From Alphaproteobacteria bacterium (lineage in GTDB: Bacteria; Pseudomonadota; Alphaproteobacteria; Rhizobiales; Beijerinckiaceae): a stretch of 37,066 nt of DNA. A program made the position numbers and the translations under genes. The notes beneath the pieces were generated by a model. That model did no database searches and was not told the DNA's origin. It saw only the letters and a program-made list of their open reading frames with translations. How positions within the stretch are numbered: position 1 is the stretch's first letter; every line of letters begins with the position of its first letter. The stretch is from assembly GCA_016869595.1 (NCBI GenBank), contig VGDT01000029.1:1-37066 (forward strand). The letters are read 5' to 3'. Shown here piece after piece: positions 9,086-17,880 of the stretch.

Positions 9086-10384
9086 TCACCCCCGCACCTG
9101 GCCGTCGCCATGGACGCGATATTTGAACGACGTCAGCTGCTCGACGCCGACTGGTCCGCGCGCATGCATTCGGCCGGTCGCGATGCCGATCTCGGCGCCG
9201 AAGCCGAATTCGCCGCCGTCGGCGAATTGCGTCGAGGCGTTGTGCAGCACGATCGCCGAGTCGACCTCGTTCATGAAGCGCCGCGCTGCGTTCTCATCAC
9301 GGGTGATGATGCAATCGGTGTGATGCGAGCCATAGGTCTCGATGTGCTCGATCGCGCCTTCCAGCCCATCGACGACCCTCGCCGCGATGATGGCGTCGAG
9401 ATATTCGGCGCGCCAGTCGTCTTCGCTGGCCGGCTTGACCCGCGCGTCGGCGGCTTGGGTCGCTGCATCGCCACGCACTTCGCAGCCTGAGTCGATCAGC
9501 ATCGAAACGAGCGGCTGAAGATGCGTCGCCGCGCAGTCCTTGTCGACAAGCAGCGTCTCCGCCGCGCCGCAAATGCCGGTGCGTCGCATCTTGGCGTTGA
9601 GCAGCACGCGCTTCGCCATTTCGAGGTCGGCGTCCTTATGCACGAAGACATGCACAATGCCTTCGAGATGCGCGAAGACGGGAACGCGCGCCTCATGCTG
9701 CACGCGCGCGACGAGATTCTTGCCGCCGCGCGGCACGATCACGTCGATATTGCCGTCGAGGCCCGCGAGCATGGCGCCCACAGCGGCGCGATCCGACGTC
9801 GCGACAAGCGAGATCGCCGCCTCGGGAAGGCCAGCCGCCTTAAGCCCCGCGACAAGACAGGCGTGGATCGCGATCGACGAGCGCAGGCTCTCCGAGCCGC
9901 CGCGCAGGATCACGGCGTTGCCGGCCTTGAGACACAGACCGCCCGCGTCAGCTGTGACGTTGGGCCGGCTTTCATAAATCACGCCGATGACGCCGAGCGG
10001 CGTCGAAACGCGCTCGATCTTCAGGCCGTTCGGCCGCCCAAAACTCGCCAGAACGCGGCCGACGGGATCGGGCAACTCTGCGATCTCCTCGAGTCCGCGA
10101 GCAATTGCTTCGACGCGCGCGGGATCGAGCGTCAGCCGATCAAGGAACGACGACGACGTTCCGCGCGCCTTGGCGTCGGCGACGTCGAGCGCATTGGCGG
10201 CGAGTATGGCGCCGCTTTGGCGGCCAATTTCGGCGGCCGCTTGCCGCAGCGCGGTGTTCTTGACGTCGGGCGAGGCGAGCGCCACGGCTCGCGCCGCCGC
10301 GCGTGCGGCGCGCCCGAGCGTGGCAAGCGAGTCGCCCAGCGTCGCGTCCGCTGTCGGCGCCTCGTTACGTAATGCCTGCGTCAT
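9086..10384 (-). CDS. proA: Glutamate-5-semialdehyde dehydrogenase (gamma-glutamyl phosphate reductase)
   Basis: The second step of proline biosynthesis: NADPH-dependent reduction of gamma-glutamyl phosphate in the cytosol. The 432-residue aldehyde-dehydrogenase-fold protein has the catalytic Cys272 in [14 protein letters not shown], the [21 protein letters not shown] block at about 137-156, RGGSES at 161-166, and the substrate-site [20 protein letters not shown] near the C-terminus. The length is normal for the family. The ATG at 10384 is divergent from the methyltransferase gene, about 100 bp away. The kinase gene proB, often directly upstream, is not here. nadD follows on the same strand after the hairpin repeat. 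Confidence 0.94.
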   Translation of the reverse strand: MTQALRNEAPTADATLGDSLATLGRAARAAARAVALASPDVKNTALRQAAAEIGRQSGAILAANALDVADAKARGTSSSFLDRLTLDPARVEAIARGLEEIAELPDPVGRVLASFGRPNGLKIERVSTPLGVIGVIYESRPNVTADAGGLCLKAGNAVILRGGSESLRSSIAIHACLVAGLKAAGLPEAAISLVATSDRAAVGAMLAGLDGNIDVIVPRGGKNLVARVQHEARVPVFAHLEGIVHVFVHKDADLEMAKRVLLNAKMRRTGICGAAETLLVDKDCAATHLQPLVSMLIDSGCEVRGDAATQAADARVKPASEDDWRAEYLDAIIAARVVDGLEGAIEHIETYGSHHTDCIITRDENAARRFMNEVDSAIVLHNASTQFADGGEFGFGAEIGIATGRMHARGPVGVEQLTSFKYRVHGDGQVRG

Positions 10385-10485
10385 AGCTGCATTGCCTCAA
10401 AAGCTTGAGTCTCGCTATCACGGCGTCGCCTGCAAGGAAAGCCACGGTCTTGCAGGGCCTTGCGCGATATGGAAGAACGGCGCTC

Positions 10486-11217
10486 ATGTCCGCCCTTCAA
10501 GATAATCCCTTCACCGGGCCGATCGGCGCCGAATATGAGGTGCTGCGGCTATTGTGTCCAAACGCCGCCGCGCTCGCAAAAATGATCGGGGCGCGGGTGG
10601 CTGATTGGCGTTCCGACGCCGGGCCGATCGAAGGCTTCGAGATTGGCTGCGGAACCGGGATCAGCACGCTGGCGGCGCTTTCGGCGCGCCACGACCTCAA
10701 GCTCACCGCGGTCGACAGCGCCGGCGAGATGCTGGATCAGGCGCGCGTCAATCTCGCTGATTATGTATCAGCCGGCCGCGTCAAGTTCATCGAAGCCGAT
10801 GCGCTCGCCGCGCTACGCGCTCTGCCCAATGCGGGCATAGATGTCGTCATTTCAAATTATGCGATCCATAATTTTGCCGACGACTACCGCAAAGCCGCAA
10901 TCGCTGAGATTTTTCGCGCTTTGAGGCCTGGCGGTATTTTCGTCAACGGCGACCGCTACGCGATGGACGATTCCGCCGCGCATCTTGCCGACACCCAAGC
11001 CACAGTGCGGCGATGGTTCAAGATTTTGACGGAGAAAAAGCGAGTCGATCTGCTCGAGGGCTGGGTCGTGCATCTACTCAGCGATGAGTCTCCCCTGCAT
11101 ATCATGTATTTCGAGCCGTCGATCGAGCAGTTGCGCGCAGCTGGTTTCGCGCCGGTCGCGGTCGAATTTCGTGAAGGCGTCGACACGCTGGTCACAGCGG
11201 TGAAGCCAAGCGCTTGA
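10486..11217 (+). CDS. Class I SAM-dependent methyltransferase, substrate unknown
   Basis: A 243-residue protein with a Rossmann-type methyltransferase fold. Motif I is FEIGCGTGIS (about residues 50-59), followed by the acidic LTAVDSAGEML strand-2 end, a motif II/III region DVVISNYAIHNFAD near 122-135, and LRPGGIFVNGDRY near 152-164. The C-terminal half resembles small-molecule and tRNA cmo5U34-type methyltransferases, but no specific substrate can be named. I chose the ATG at 10486, giving MSALQDNPFTGPIGAEYE, because GGAAGAA lies about 10 nt upstream; a TTG at 10405 would add 27 weakly plausible residues. It is transcribed away from proA. Confidence 0.85.
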   Translation: MSALQDNPFTGPIGAEYEVLRLLCPNAAALAKMIGARVADWRSDAGPIEGFEIGCGTGISTLAALSARHDLKLTAVDSAGEMLDQARVNLADYVSAGRVKFIEADALAALRALPNAGIDVVISNYAIHNFADDYRKAAIAEIFRALRPGGIFVNGDRYAMDDSAAHLADTQATVRRWFKILTEKKRVDLLEGWVVHLLSDESPLHIMYFEPSIEQLRAAGFAPVAVEFREGVDTLVTAVKPSA

Positions 11218-11270
11218 TCCGCCATATCAGATCGAAACGATCATGCGTTATTCCCCCCAATAAGAGGCGC

Positions 11271-11415
11271 GCCACCCTCTCCCAATGGGAGAGGGTGGCT
11301 GCGGAGCAGCCAGGTGAGGGGTTGTCGTGCTGCGCGTTTAACGCCGGCAAGACTCCCGAGATTCTTTCCCCTCACCCCGGACCTCCTATCCTACCCTCTC
11401 CCCCTGGGAGAGGGT
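11271..11415. repeat. REP-like hairpin repeat pair
   Basis: Two hairpins of the same type as the proA-nadD repeat. GCCACCCTCTCCC pairs with GGGAGAGGGTGGC around a 3-nt loop (11271-11299), and ACCCTCTCCC pairs with GGGAGAGGGT (11393-11415). Between them are GGCTGC..GCAGCC and inverted copies of the GGTGAGGGG/CCCCTCACC tail. The overall arrangement is inverted, like a small mobile repeat unit. It fills the gap between the methyltransferase and the EamA transporter genes. Confidence 0.8.
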
Positions 11416-11486
11416 TAGCCGCGCGCAAGCTCGATATCTTACGCAAAGCGGCTCTCACTTTTGCCGATCATGCGCTATAGCGCGCC

Positions 11487-12389
11487 ATGGACCTCGCGCT
11501 TCTTGCTCTTTTCGCCTCTCTCGTCACCGCCGTTTGCCAGTCGGTTACCGATCTCGGCACTAAGGCGGCGACGCGGACGGCGGACGATCGCGCCATTCTC
11601 GCTGCGCAATGGTGCGCGGGCGCGGTCCTGCTGACCGTAGCCTGTTTCGTCCTCTATCCGGGCCTGCTTAGCGCGCCGCGCGAAACGCTTGCGTCGCTGA
11701 CGAAGCCTGAATTCTGGTCTCTTCTCGCCTGGTCAGGCGCGCTCAACGTCGTCGCCTATGCGTTTTACATCCGCGCGTTCCGGCTATCCGACGCTTCGCT
11801 GGTCGCGCCGCTTGTGCTGCTTACGCCGGTGCTGATGCTCTTCACCTCGCCGATCATGACAGGCGAGCACGCGCCGCCGATGGGCGTCTTCGGCGTTCTG
11901 TTCACCGTGCTGGGCGTCGGATTGCTCGACGCCGACCAAACAAACGGACGCCGCTTCAACTTCCATGTCTTTGCACGCGACAAAGGCGCGCGGTTCATGA
12001 TCGGCGTCGCGGTGATCTGGAGCGTCACCGCCAATATCGACAAGCTCGGCGTCAGGGCGTCGACGCCGCTCATCTGGATAACGGCGGTGACGATCGTCAT
12101 CTCGCTATGCGCCCTGCTCTATTGGTTCGCCGGGCGACGCGCGGCGCCAAGTCTATTTGCGTTGCGCTACGCAGTCGGCGCGGGTTCGGCGATGGCCTTC
12201 GGCAACACTTTGCAGATGTGGGCGCTCACCGTGCTGTTCACCCCCTATGTCATCGCCATTAAGCGACTGTCGGCGCTTTTCACCGTGCTCGCCAGCGGCC
12301 ATGTGCTGAAGGAAGAATCGAGCGGCAGGCTATTGGGCGCGGCGGTGATGCTGCTCGGCGCGGTGATGATCGCCTTGGCAAGGGGGTGA
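11487..12389 (+). CDS. EamA/DMT-family transporter
   Basis: An inner-membrane protein of 300 residues with about ten hydrophobic segments in two homologous halves, the pattern of the drug/metabolite transporter superfamily. The first half ends near residue 148 (MGVFGVLFTVLGVGLLDAD), and the second ends with GRLLGAAVMLLGAVMIAL; these are the paired EamA terminal helices. The C-terminal half keeps the family's KRLSALFTVLASGHVLKEE loop (P/KRxSxLFxVLxG.xxLKE). The transported substrate cannot be deduced. The ATG at 11487 lacks a clear ribosome binding site but gives a complete first helix. It stands alone, with repeats on either side. Confidence 0.85.
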   Translation: MDLALLALFASLVTAVCQSVTDLGTKAATRTADDRAILAAQWCAGAVLLTVACFVLYPGLLSAPRETLASLTKPEFWSLLAWSGALNVVAYAFYIRAFRLSDASLVAPLVLLTPVLMLFTSPIMTGEHAPPMGVFGVLFTVLGVGLLDADQTNGRRFNFHVFARDKGARFMIGVAVIWSVTANIDKLGVRASTPLIWITAVTIVISLCALLYWFAGRRAAPSLFALRYAVGAGSAMAFGNTLQMWALTVLFTPYVIAIKRLSALFTVLASGHVLKEESSGRLLGAAVMLLGAVMIALARG

Positions 12390-12401
12390 GTCGCGAGCCG
12401 T

Positions 12402-12507
12402 CGTGGCCGGGCTTGTCCCGGCCATCCACGCCGGGACGTTACGCCAGCTTCGCAAGATGGGCGGCGGCCCCGCGACGTGGATGCCCGGCACAAGGCCGGG
12501 CATGACG
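12402..12507. repeat. Inverted dispersed repeat (second family) between the EamA gene and lepA
   Basis: Arm one (12402-12430) holds GGCCGGG..CCCGGCC followed by ATCCACG. Arm two (12476-12507) starts CGTGGATGCCCGG and ends GGCCGGGCATGACG, so it is an imperfect reverse complement of arm one about 45 nt away. This is a familiar alphaproteobacterial intergenic repeat and is distinct in sequence from the CCCTCTCCC family. It separates the convergent 3' ends of the transporter gene and lepA and could form a large RNA hairpin in either direction. Confidence 0.7.
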
Positions 12508-12529
12508 GCCGAAAGCCGGGAACAGCCTC

Positions 12530-14335
12530 CTACTCCTCCATTTTCAGCGCGGCGATAAAGGCTTCCTGAGGAATCTCGACGCGACCGAATTGCCGCATCT
12601 TCTTCTTGCCCTCTTTCTGCTTCTCGAGGAGCTTGCGCTTGCGGGTCACGTCGCCGCCATAACATTTCGCGGTGACGTCCTTGCGGAAGGCGCGCACCGT
12701 TTCGCGCGCGATGATCTTGCCCCCTAACGCCGCCTGAATCGGCACCTGGAACATATGCGGCGGGATGAGCTCCTTTAATTTCTCGCACATCTGCCGCCCG
12801 CGTCCCTCGGCGCGCGAGCGATGCACCAGCATTGAGAGCGCGTCCACGGGCTCCGCGTTGACCAAAATGCTCATCTTTACGAGATCGCCGGCGCGATAGT
12901 CGGTGAGCTGATAGTCGAATGATGCATAGCCCTTCGAGATCGACTTCAGCCGATCATAGAAATCGAACACCACTTCGTTGAGCGGCAGATCGTAGACTGC
13001 CATGGCGCGCTTGCCGACATAGTTGAGATCGACCTGCACGCCGCGCCGATCCTGACAGAGCTTTAAGACCGAGCCGAGAAATTCGTCCGGCGTCAGGATC
13101 GTCGCCCTGATCCAGGGCTCCTTGATCTCCTCGATCTTCACCACATCCGGCATATCGGCGGGGTTATGTAGCTCTATCTCGTCGCCGTTCGTCAGCGTGA
13201 TCTTGTAGATGACCGACGGCGCCGTCGCGATGAGATCAAGATCAAATTCGCGCTGCAGCCGCTCCTGAATGATTTCGAGATGCAGCAAACCCAAAAAACC
13301 GCAGCGGAAGCCAAAGCCGAGCGCGGCCGATGTCTCCATTTCGTAGGAGAAGCTCGCGTCGTTTAAGCGCAGCTTGCCAATCGCCGCGCGCAAATCTTCG
13401 AAATCGGCCGCGTCCACTGGGAAGAGCCCGCAAAAAACCACGGGTTGCGCCGGCTTGAAGCCCGGCAGCGGCTCGGCGGTGGGCTTCTTGTCGTCGGTGA
13501 TCGTGTCGCCGACGCGCGTATCCGCGACCTGTTTGATTTGCGCGGTGATGAAGCCGACTTCGCCGGGACCGAGCGCCGCGACATCCTGCATCTTTGGGCG
13601 AAAGACGCCGATTTTATCCACTTCATAATGGGCGTCGGTCGCCATCATCTTAATCTTCTGGCCCTTCTTCAGGGTCCCATCGAAGATGCGCACCAGCACG
13701 ACGACGCCCAAATAGGCGTCGTACCAGCTGTCGACGAGCAGCGCCTTCAAAGGCGCCTTCTCGTCGCCGGAAGGCGGCGGCAGGCGCGTGACGATCGCCT
13801 CGAGCACGTCGGGGATGCCGAGGCCGGTCTTGGCGGAAATGAGCACGGCGTCCGAGGCGTCGAGCCCAATCACCTCCTCGATCTGCTCTTTGATTCGATC
13901 GGGCTCCGCGGCGGGCAGATCGATCTTGTTCAGGACGGGGACGATCTCGTGGCCAGCGTCGATCGCCTGATAGACATTGGCGAGCGTCTGCGCTTCGACC
14001 CCCTGCGAGGCGTCGACGACAAGGAGCGACCCTTCGCAAGCCTTCAGAGACCGGGAAACCTCATAGGCGAAGTCGACATGGCCTGGCGTGTCCATCAGAT
14101 TGAGGACGTAATCCTTGCCATCCTTGGCCTTGTAGTTGAGGCGAACCGTCTGCGCCTTGATGGTGATGCCGCGCTCGCGCTCGATATCCATCGAATCGAG
14201 CACCTGCTCGACCATCTCGCGCGCGGCGAGCGTCCCGGTCTCCTGAATAAGCCTGTCGGCGAGCGTCGATTTGCCGTGGTCGATATGCGCGACAATCGAG
14301 AAATTGCGGATGTTTTCGATCTTGTGGGCGGTCAT
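12530..14335 (-). CDS. lepA: Elongation factor 4 (LepA)
   Basis: A ribosome-bound translational GTPase that acts on pre- or post-translocation ribosomes, notably under ionic stress. The 601 residues are nearly the E. coli length. The G motifs are intact: G1 AHIDHGKS at 16-23, RGITIK near 55-60, G3 DTPGH at 82-86, and G4 NKIDLP near 136. The C-terminal domain, special to LepA, ends in the basic [20 protein letters not shown] region plus the [12 protein letters not shown] tail, with KCYGGD upstream. The ATG at 14335 gives the usual [20 protein letters not shown] start. A signal-peptidase or rnc gene, common next to lepA elsewhere, is absent. Confidence 0.96.
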   Translation of the reverse strand: MTAHKIENIRNFSIVAHIDHGKSTLADRLIQETGTLAAREMVEQVLDSMDIERERGITIKAQTVRLNYKAKDGKDYVLNLMDTPGHVDFAYEVSRSLKACEGSLLVVDASQGVEAQTLANVYQAIDAGHEIVPVLNKIDLPAAEPDRIKEQIEEVIGLDASDAVLISAKTGLGIPDVLEAIVTRLPPPSGDEKAPLKALLVDSWYDAYLGVVVLVRIFDGTLKKGQKIKMMATDAHYEVDKIGVFRPKMQDVAALGPGEVGFITAQIKQVADTRVGDTITDDKKPTAEPLPGFKPAQPVVFCGLFPVDAADFEDLRAAIGKLRLNDASFSYEMETSAALGFGFRCGFLGLLHLEIIQERLQREFDLDLIATAPSVIYKITLTNGDEIELHNPADMPDVVKIEEIKEPWIRATILTPDEFLGSVLKLCQDRRGVQVDLNYVGKRAMAVYDLPLNEVVFDFYDRLKSISKGYASFDYQLTDYRAGDLVKMSILVNAEPVDALSMLVHRSRAEGRGRQMCEKLKELIPPHMFQVPIQAALGGKIIARETVRAFRKDVTAKCYGGDVTRKRKLLEKQKEGKKKMRQFGRVEIPQEAFIAALKMEE

Positions 14336-14437
14336 GGGCGCGGGGATAGCAGCGCCCGCCGGGGAAAGAAAGAGCGAGTCAGGTCGCCCTAGCGCCCCTT
14401 GACGCCGGGACCTAGGGCCACGCGCCGAAGCCTGAGA

Positions 14438-15025
14438 CTATTTCTTCGCCAGCCGAGCCTCGAGCTCCGCCTTGCCCTTGTGAAAAAGCTCGATGGCCCT
14501 CGGCGTGGCCCAGCGAATGAATGCGTCCGTCGCCTTGATGGCGAAGCAGCCGATCTGAGTCACGATGGCGATCGTCTTATCGAACCAAGGCAAAGCCGGG
14601 CTGTCGGCGGGAATCTTGGCCCGCGTCCAAGCGACGCCCTCCTTGGTTTTTTGCTGAACCAGGTTCCACAGCACGATAGCGGGATCGGATGAGGGCGCCG
14701 TAGCGATCACGTGGCGTAGTCGCGTAATCTCCGCCGCAGCTTCATCGGCGCGGCGATTGGCGGCGTCAACCTGCCGAGACGCCTCTAGCGTCTTATTCGT
14801 GGCCTCGGCCTTCTCGGCCACAAGGCCGTCGCGCTCGGCGGTCATCGCCGCAAGACTGTCTCGAAGGTCGTCGCGCTCCTTAGCGTAAGCGTTCGCCTTG
14901 GCCACGATCTCGGATTTTTCAAAAATCTGCCGGTCGCGCTCCATGCGAATCGCTTTGAGCTGCTCCTGCAGATTGTTCAACTCGGCGCGGGAAACCGTAT
15001 CTTCAGACGAAGTTTCTTCGGACAT
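14438..15025 (-). CDS. Coiled-coil protein of unknown function
   Basis: A 195-residue soluble protein with no family recognised. Residues about 10-105 are rich in Glu, Ala, Lys and Arg in heptad-like order (ELNNLQEQLKAIRMERDRQ and onward) and should form a long coiled coil. Residues about 110-195 hold a more ordered, partly hydrophobic segment (ALPWFDKTIAIVTQIGCFAI) that could be a re-entrant or peripheral helix, then an amphipathic tail ending EARLAKK. A strong AGGAG lies before the ATG, but a CTCCT just upstream can pair with it. It lies about 100 bp upstream of lepA on the same strand; cotranscription is possible, and a functional link is not shown. Confidence 0.75.
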   Translation of the reverse strand: MSEETSSEDTVSRAELNNLQEQLKAIRMERDRQIFEKSEIVAKANAYAKERDDLRDSLAAMTAERDGLVAEKAEATNKTLEASRQVDAANRRADEAAAEITRLRHVIATAPSSDPAIVLWNLVQQKTKEGVAWTRAKIPADSPALPWFDKTIAIVTQIGCFAIKATDAFIRWATPRAIELFHKGKAELEARLAKK

Positions 15026-15220
15026 GGGCCATCTCCTTTTTTAGGAGAGAGTGACGACGCGCGAGCAAGTCGCGCTGGGGAACGAAAATTGGCCTCGGTG
15101 GCGGTTCGGCCTCTAAATCGCGCGCCAAGCTAAACCATGTTTAGAGTCAATTTTTTGATTCGGCAAAAAAGATCGGCCGTGCCGCAGCTTATTGCACACC
15201 CCACCTTCGTGGATTGCGGC

Positions 15221-15478
15221 CTAGCGAGCCCGAGTGGTCGCCGATTGGAGCCGCTGCGCCGCCGAGAGGCAGTCGCGGGGCGCGGACATGCATTTTTCGC
15301 GCGCGGCGCCGGCAAGCGCATCCCCGCCCGCACGGACCATCGAAACGGCTGAAGCCGCGGCGCGCATGGCCGCCCTGTTCGCAGCGTTCGGCGTATGTTC
15401 GGACCGCCACTGCAGCAGGACTAAGACGAGAAAAATGCAGATTGCGCATTTGGCAAGAAAAACCAAGCGCCTCTCCAT
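15221..15478 (-). CDS. Possible small membrane-anchored or secreted protein
   Basis: An 85-residue frame with N-terminal MERRLVFLAKCAICIFLVLV, a good signal peptide or membrane anchor, then an alanine-rich stretch and a C-terminal pair of cysteines (EKCMSAPRDCLSAAQRL). The cysteine spacing loosely recalls small DUF5330-type envelope proteins of this group; I would not rely on it. The ATG at 15478 has no clear ribosome binding site, and a start at 15604 would add 42 residues. Overlapping plus-strand frames look less protein-like. It is divergent from the histidine kinase gene. It may be a real envelope protein or a chance frame. Confidence 0.4.
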   Translation of the reverse strand: MERRLVFLAKCAICIFLVLVLLQWRSEHTPNAANRAAMRAAASAVSMVRAGGDALAGAAREKCMSAPRDCLSAAQRLQSATTRAR

Positions 15479-15650
15479 GACGGCGGCAGTTTGCTGAAGT
15501 GATGTCGCGAGGGGGTTGAGCCTTCGTAAACGCGCATCGATTTCCCATGAAAGCCGCATCAATAAACTACAAACCATATGGAGGACTCTGCCCAGTAAGG
15601 GCATCGCTTTAGCGGCTGTTTAAGACCGACCTGCTACCCATCCAGACGAT

Positions 15651-16781
15651 GTGGAGCGTGTCTTGCGTAGTTTCACCGATAGTTTCGAGTTTTGGACCGA
15701 TGCCGCGTTGCAAAGGAGCATCGCCAGTCGACCGGCGGGGAAAGACCGTCATCGCGCGTTCATCCTCGGGCGGCTGGTCGTCACCGCCTGTATCCTGATA
15801 TCAGCGCCGCTGTTTCTGTTCTTCCACGGGGCGCCGACAATCGCTGAGACGGTAATCTTCTTTCTCGCGCAGATTCCGCTAATTTTCTTGATCGTGCTGT
15901 CGCGCACTGGAGCGCTGCGCATCGAGTTCGACTCCCCTGCCGCCGCTCGCGTGGAAGCAAAACGCGCGACAATCGGCGACGTGCGGCTACTCGCCAATGT
16001 CAGCCACGAACTGCGCACGCCGCTCAACGCCATTATCGGCTTTTCGCAAATGCTCGCGAACGAGGGAATCGCGCCATGCGAACCCGCCAAACAGCGGGAA
16101 TATGCGTCCATCATCAGCGCCTCGGGGCGCCACCTTCTCGAGGTCATCGACTCGATTTTAGACGCTTCCAAGATCGAGGCCGGCGCCATGCAAATCGAGC
16201 TGGAGCCCTTTCCTCTGCAGTCCCTCGCTGATCAATGCTGCGACATGATGCAGTTGATGGCCGACCAGTCTGGCGTGACGCTCTCGCGCGAATACGCCAG
16301 CGCGCTTGGTGAAATTGTCGCCGATAAACGCGCCTTAAAGCAGATCCTCATTAACCTGCTCTCTAACGCGGTGAAGTTCACGCCTCCAGCGGGAACGGTG
16401 AGGCTGCTGCTTCGGCTGGAAGGAAATCAGGCCGTCATCACCGTCGCGGATACTGGAGTCGGCATCGCGCCAAACGATCTCGAGCGGCTTGGTGACCCTT
16501 TCTTCCGGGCGCGCGCGCCATTTGATCGCGGACAGGAAGGAACGGGCCTTGGTCTTTCCGTCATACGGGGGCTTGTCGGGCTGCACGGCGGTTCGATCAC
16601 GATTGAAAGCGGCCTGCAGTCCGGCACGGCGGTCACCGTTCGCTTGCCCCGAGACTGCGGTCAGCGCAGCGGCGCGACCGGCGGCATGGCGAAAATCCAA
16701 ACGATCGCGCGAACCGGCGCGCCGCCAAACACGGTCGCCGCAGGGCGCGCCGAACCAGCAAGGGTGAAGAAAATTGCGTGA
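15651..16781 (+). CDS. Orphan membrane sensor histidine kinase
   Basis: A 376-residue kinase with two transmembrane helices near residues 38-58 and 64-84 and almost no periplasmic loop. It has no recognisable PAS or HAMP domain. The phospho-acceptor is His119 in NVSHELRTPLNAIIGFS, the H-box style of PleC/DivJ/PdhS-type alphaproteobacterial kinases. The N-box is NLLSNAVKF (235-243), G1 is DTGVGIAP (267-274) and G2 is GTGLGLS (298-304), so it should be active. There is no response regulator beside it. The start is GTG at 15651; a TTG at 15663 with GGAG 7 nt upstream is an equally good or better start. Its 3' end overlaps the next gene by 8 bp, suggesting they work together. Confidence 0.88.
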   Translation: MERVLRSFTDSFEFWTDAALQRSIASRPAGKDRHRAFILGRLVVTACILISAPLFLFFHGAPTIAETVIFFLAQIPLIFLIVLSRTGALRIEFDSPAAARVEAKRATIGDVRLLANVSHELRTPLNAIIGFSQMLANEGIAPCEPAKQREYASIISASGRHLLEVIDSILDASKIEAGAMQIELEPFPLQSLADQCCDMMQLMADQSGVTLSREYASALGEIVADKRALKQILINLLSNAVKFTPPAGTVRLLLRLEGNQAVITVADTGVGIAPNDLERLGDPFFRARAPFDRGQEGTGLGLSVIRGLVGLHGGSITIESGLQSGTAVTVRLPRDCGQRSGATGGMAKIQTIARTGAPPNTVAAGRAEPARVKKIA

Positions 16782-17490
16782 CGCCTCGCTTTACGCCTCT
16801 CGTTTTCAGGCTTCGCCTATCGATCGCGCGCCGCCTCGCAACGGACGGCGCGTTGGACGTCGCTCATTCTTCGGGCGAATCTTCGGCGCGAACCGGATAG
16901 GCGTGACGCTCATCCTCGGCATTGCCGCCGTGGCGGCAATCGGCGTGCCCATGAACGCGCTGTTTTTCCAAGACGGAAGACATCCGGCGCCGCTCTTTTC
17001 CAGTCAGCCTTCGCCGGCGGTCATAACGGCGCCGACTCCGCCGCCGCGGCCTGCCGTCATCGAAGCTGCGCGCACAGAGCGAGACTCGAGCCAGCGCGCC
17101 GCCTCCGACGCGATCGCCGAGAAAATCGAAAAGGCGGACGTCGCCAAGAGCGGGCCAGCTAAACCAGATACGCCGCGCACGATGGATAAGAAGCGGGACG
17201 CCATCAGCTCTCTGATCCTTGGCGAGGCGCCTCCGCGCGCGGCAAGCGCGCACAAGAATGAAAAGGCGCCAGCCGCCGATAATAATTCGACTATCGACGG
17301 TAAGGTGCTTTTTGCGCAGCGCGCCCTGCTGAAGCTCGGTTACGTTGTACGCGCTGATGGCATGCTTAGCAGCGCCACGCGCCAGGCCCTCGAAAAGTTC
17401 GAGCGGGATATCGGCCTGCCAGCCAAAGGCCAAATCACGCCGAAACTGCTGCGGCAGCTTGCGGCGCGCTCCAGCCTGCCGCTCCCCTGA
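16774..17490 (+). CDS. Membrane-anchored peptidoglycan-binding-domain protein
   Basis: A 238-residue protein with a basic N-terminus, one transmembrane helix at about 42-61, a long Pro/Ala/Lys-rich periplasmic linker, and a C-terminal PG_binding_1 domain from about residue 175 (VLFAQRALLKLGYVVRADGM followed by the TRQALEKFERDIGLPAKGQI pattern). The domain binds cell-wall peptides in other proteins. No catalytic domain is attached. The start is TTG at 16774, 8 bp inside the kinase gene, with AGGG about 10 nt upstream; no closer ATG keeps the membrane helix. The overlap suggests translational coupling with the kinase and a shared envelope role, which is inference. Confidence 0.82.
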   Translation: MRDASLYASRFQASPIDRAPPRNGRRVGRRSFFGRIFGANRIGVTLILGIAAVAAIGVPMNALFFQDGRHPAPLFSSQPSPAVITAPTPPPRPAVIEAARTERDSSQRAASDAIAEKIEKADVAKSGPAKPDTPRTMDKKRDAISSLILGEAPPRAASAHKNEKAPAADNNSTIDGKVLFAQRALLKLGYVVRADGMLSSATRQALEKFERDIGLPAKGQITPKLLRQLAARSSLPLP

Positions 17491-17535
17491 TCGGGCGTTC
17501 GACAATCCCGCTGCTCAAGCGCTAGTTTGAACCTC

Positions 17536-17877
17536 ATGCGCCTAAGGTCTGACATATTCGTCTCCGCGCTGATCCGTCGCGCGGAGACGCAAGGCGCAGT
17601 CGCCATGCTGCGCCGTCGCGGCGCGGCCGAAGCCGGCGCAATCTTTCTAAAGCTTGATCGGCTTGACGGGCGCGCCGCGGTCTATGGTCCTGCGCCGCAA
17701 AGCGAAGAGCCGCCCGAGGGAGTCGATCGTCTGTTCGCGAAGGTTCATGCAGGGGACTGGCTCGATCCAGCGGAGGCCGAGCAAAGGCTCAAGCGCGAGA
17801 TCATGTTCGACCCGGATCTTTGGATCGTCGAAATTGAGGATCGCGAGGGTCGTATCTTTGTCGACCTTACCGCGTAG
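17536..17877 (+). CDS. DUF1491 family protein
   Basis: A 113-residue protein of the alphaproteobacterial DUF1491 family, function unknown. Hallmarks are the start MRLRSDIFVSALIRRAE, the AGAIFLKLDRLDGRAAVYGP core near residues 34-53, and the C-terminal FDPDLWIVEIEDREGR. I place the start at the ATG at 17536 because the family begins MRL.S.I.VSALIRR; a TTG at 17527 would add only three residues. It follows the peptidoglycan-binding gene by 45 bp on the same strand, and its stop lies 3 bp from the convergent DUF2336 gene. Confidence 0.88.
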   Translation: MRLRSDIFVSALIRRAETQGAVAMLRRRGAAEAGAIFLKLDRLDGRAAVYGPAPQSEEPPEGVDRLFAKVHAGDWLDPAEAEQRLKREIMFDPDLWIVEIEDREGRIFVDLTA

Positions 17878-17880
17878 CGA

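Noticed and set aside
13445-14392. A 315-codon plus-strand frame opposite lepA
   Set aside because: It is a shadow of lepA, with no recognisable domain and no ribosome binding site.
15130-15333. Minus-strand frame with a GSNRRPLGLARP segment, a style sometimes seen when tRNA genes are mistranslated
   Set aside because: I looked for a tRNA here; no acceptor stem, GGTTCAATCC-type arm or cloverleaf could be built.
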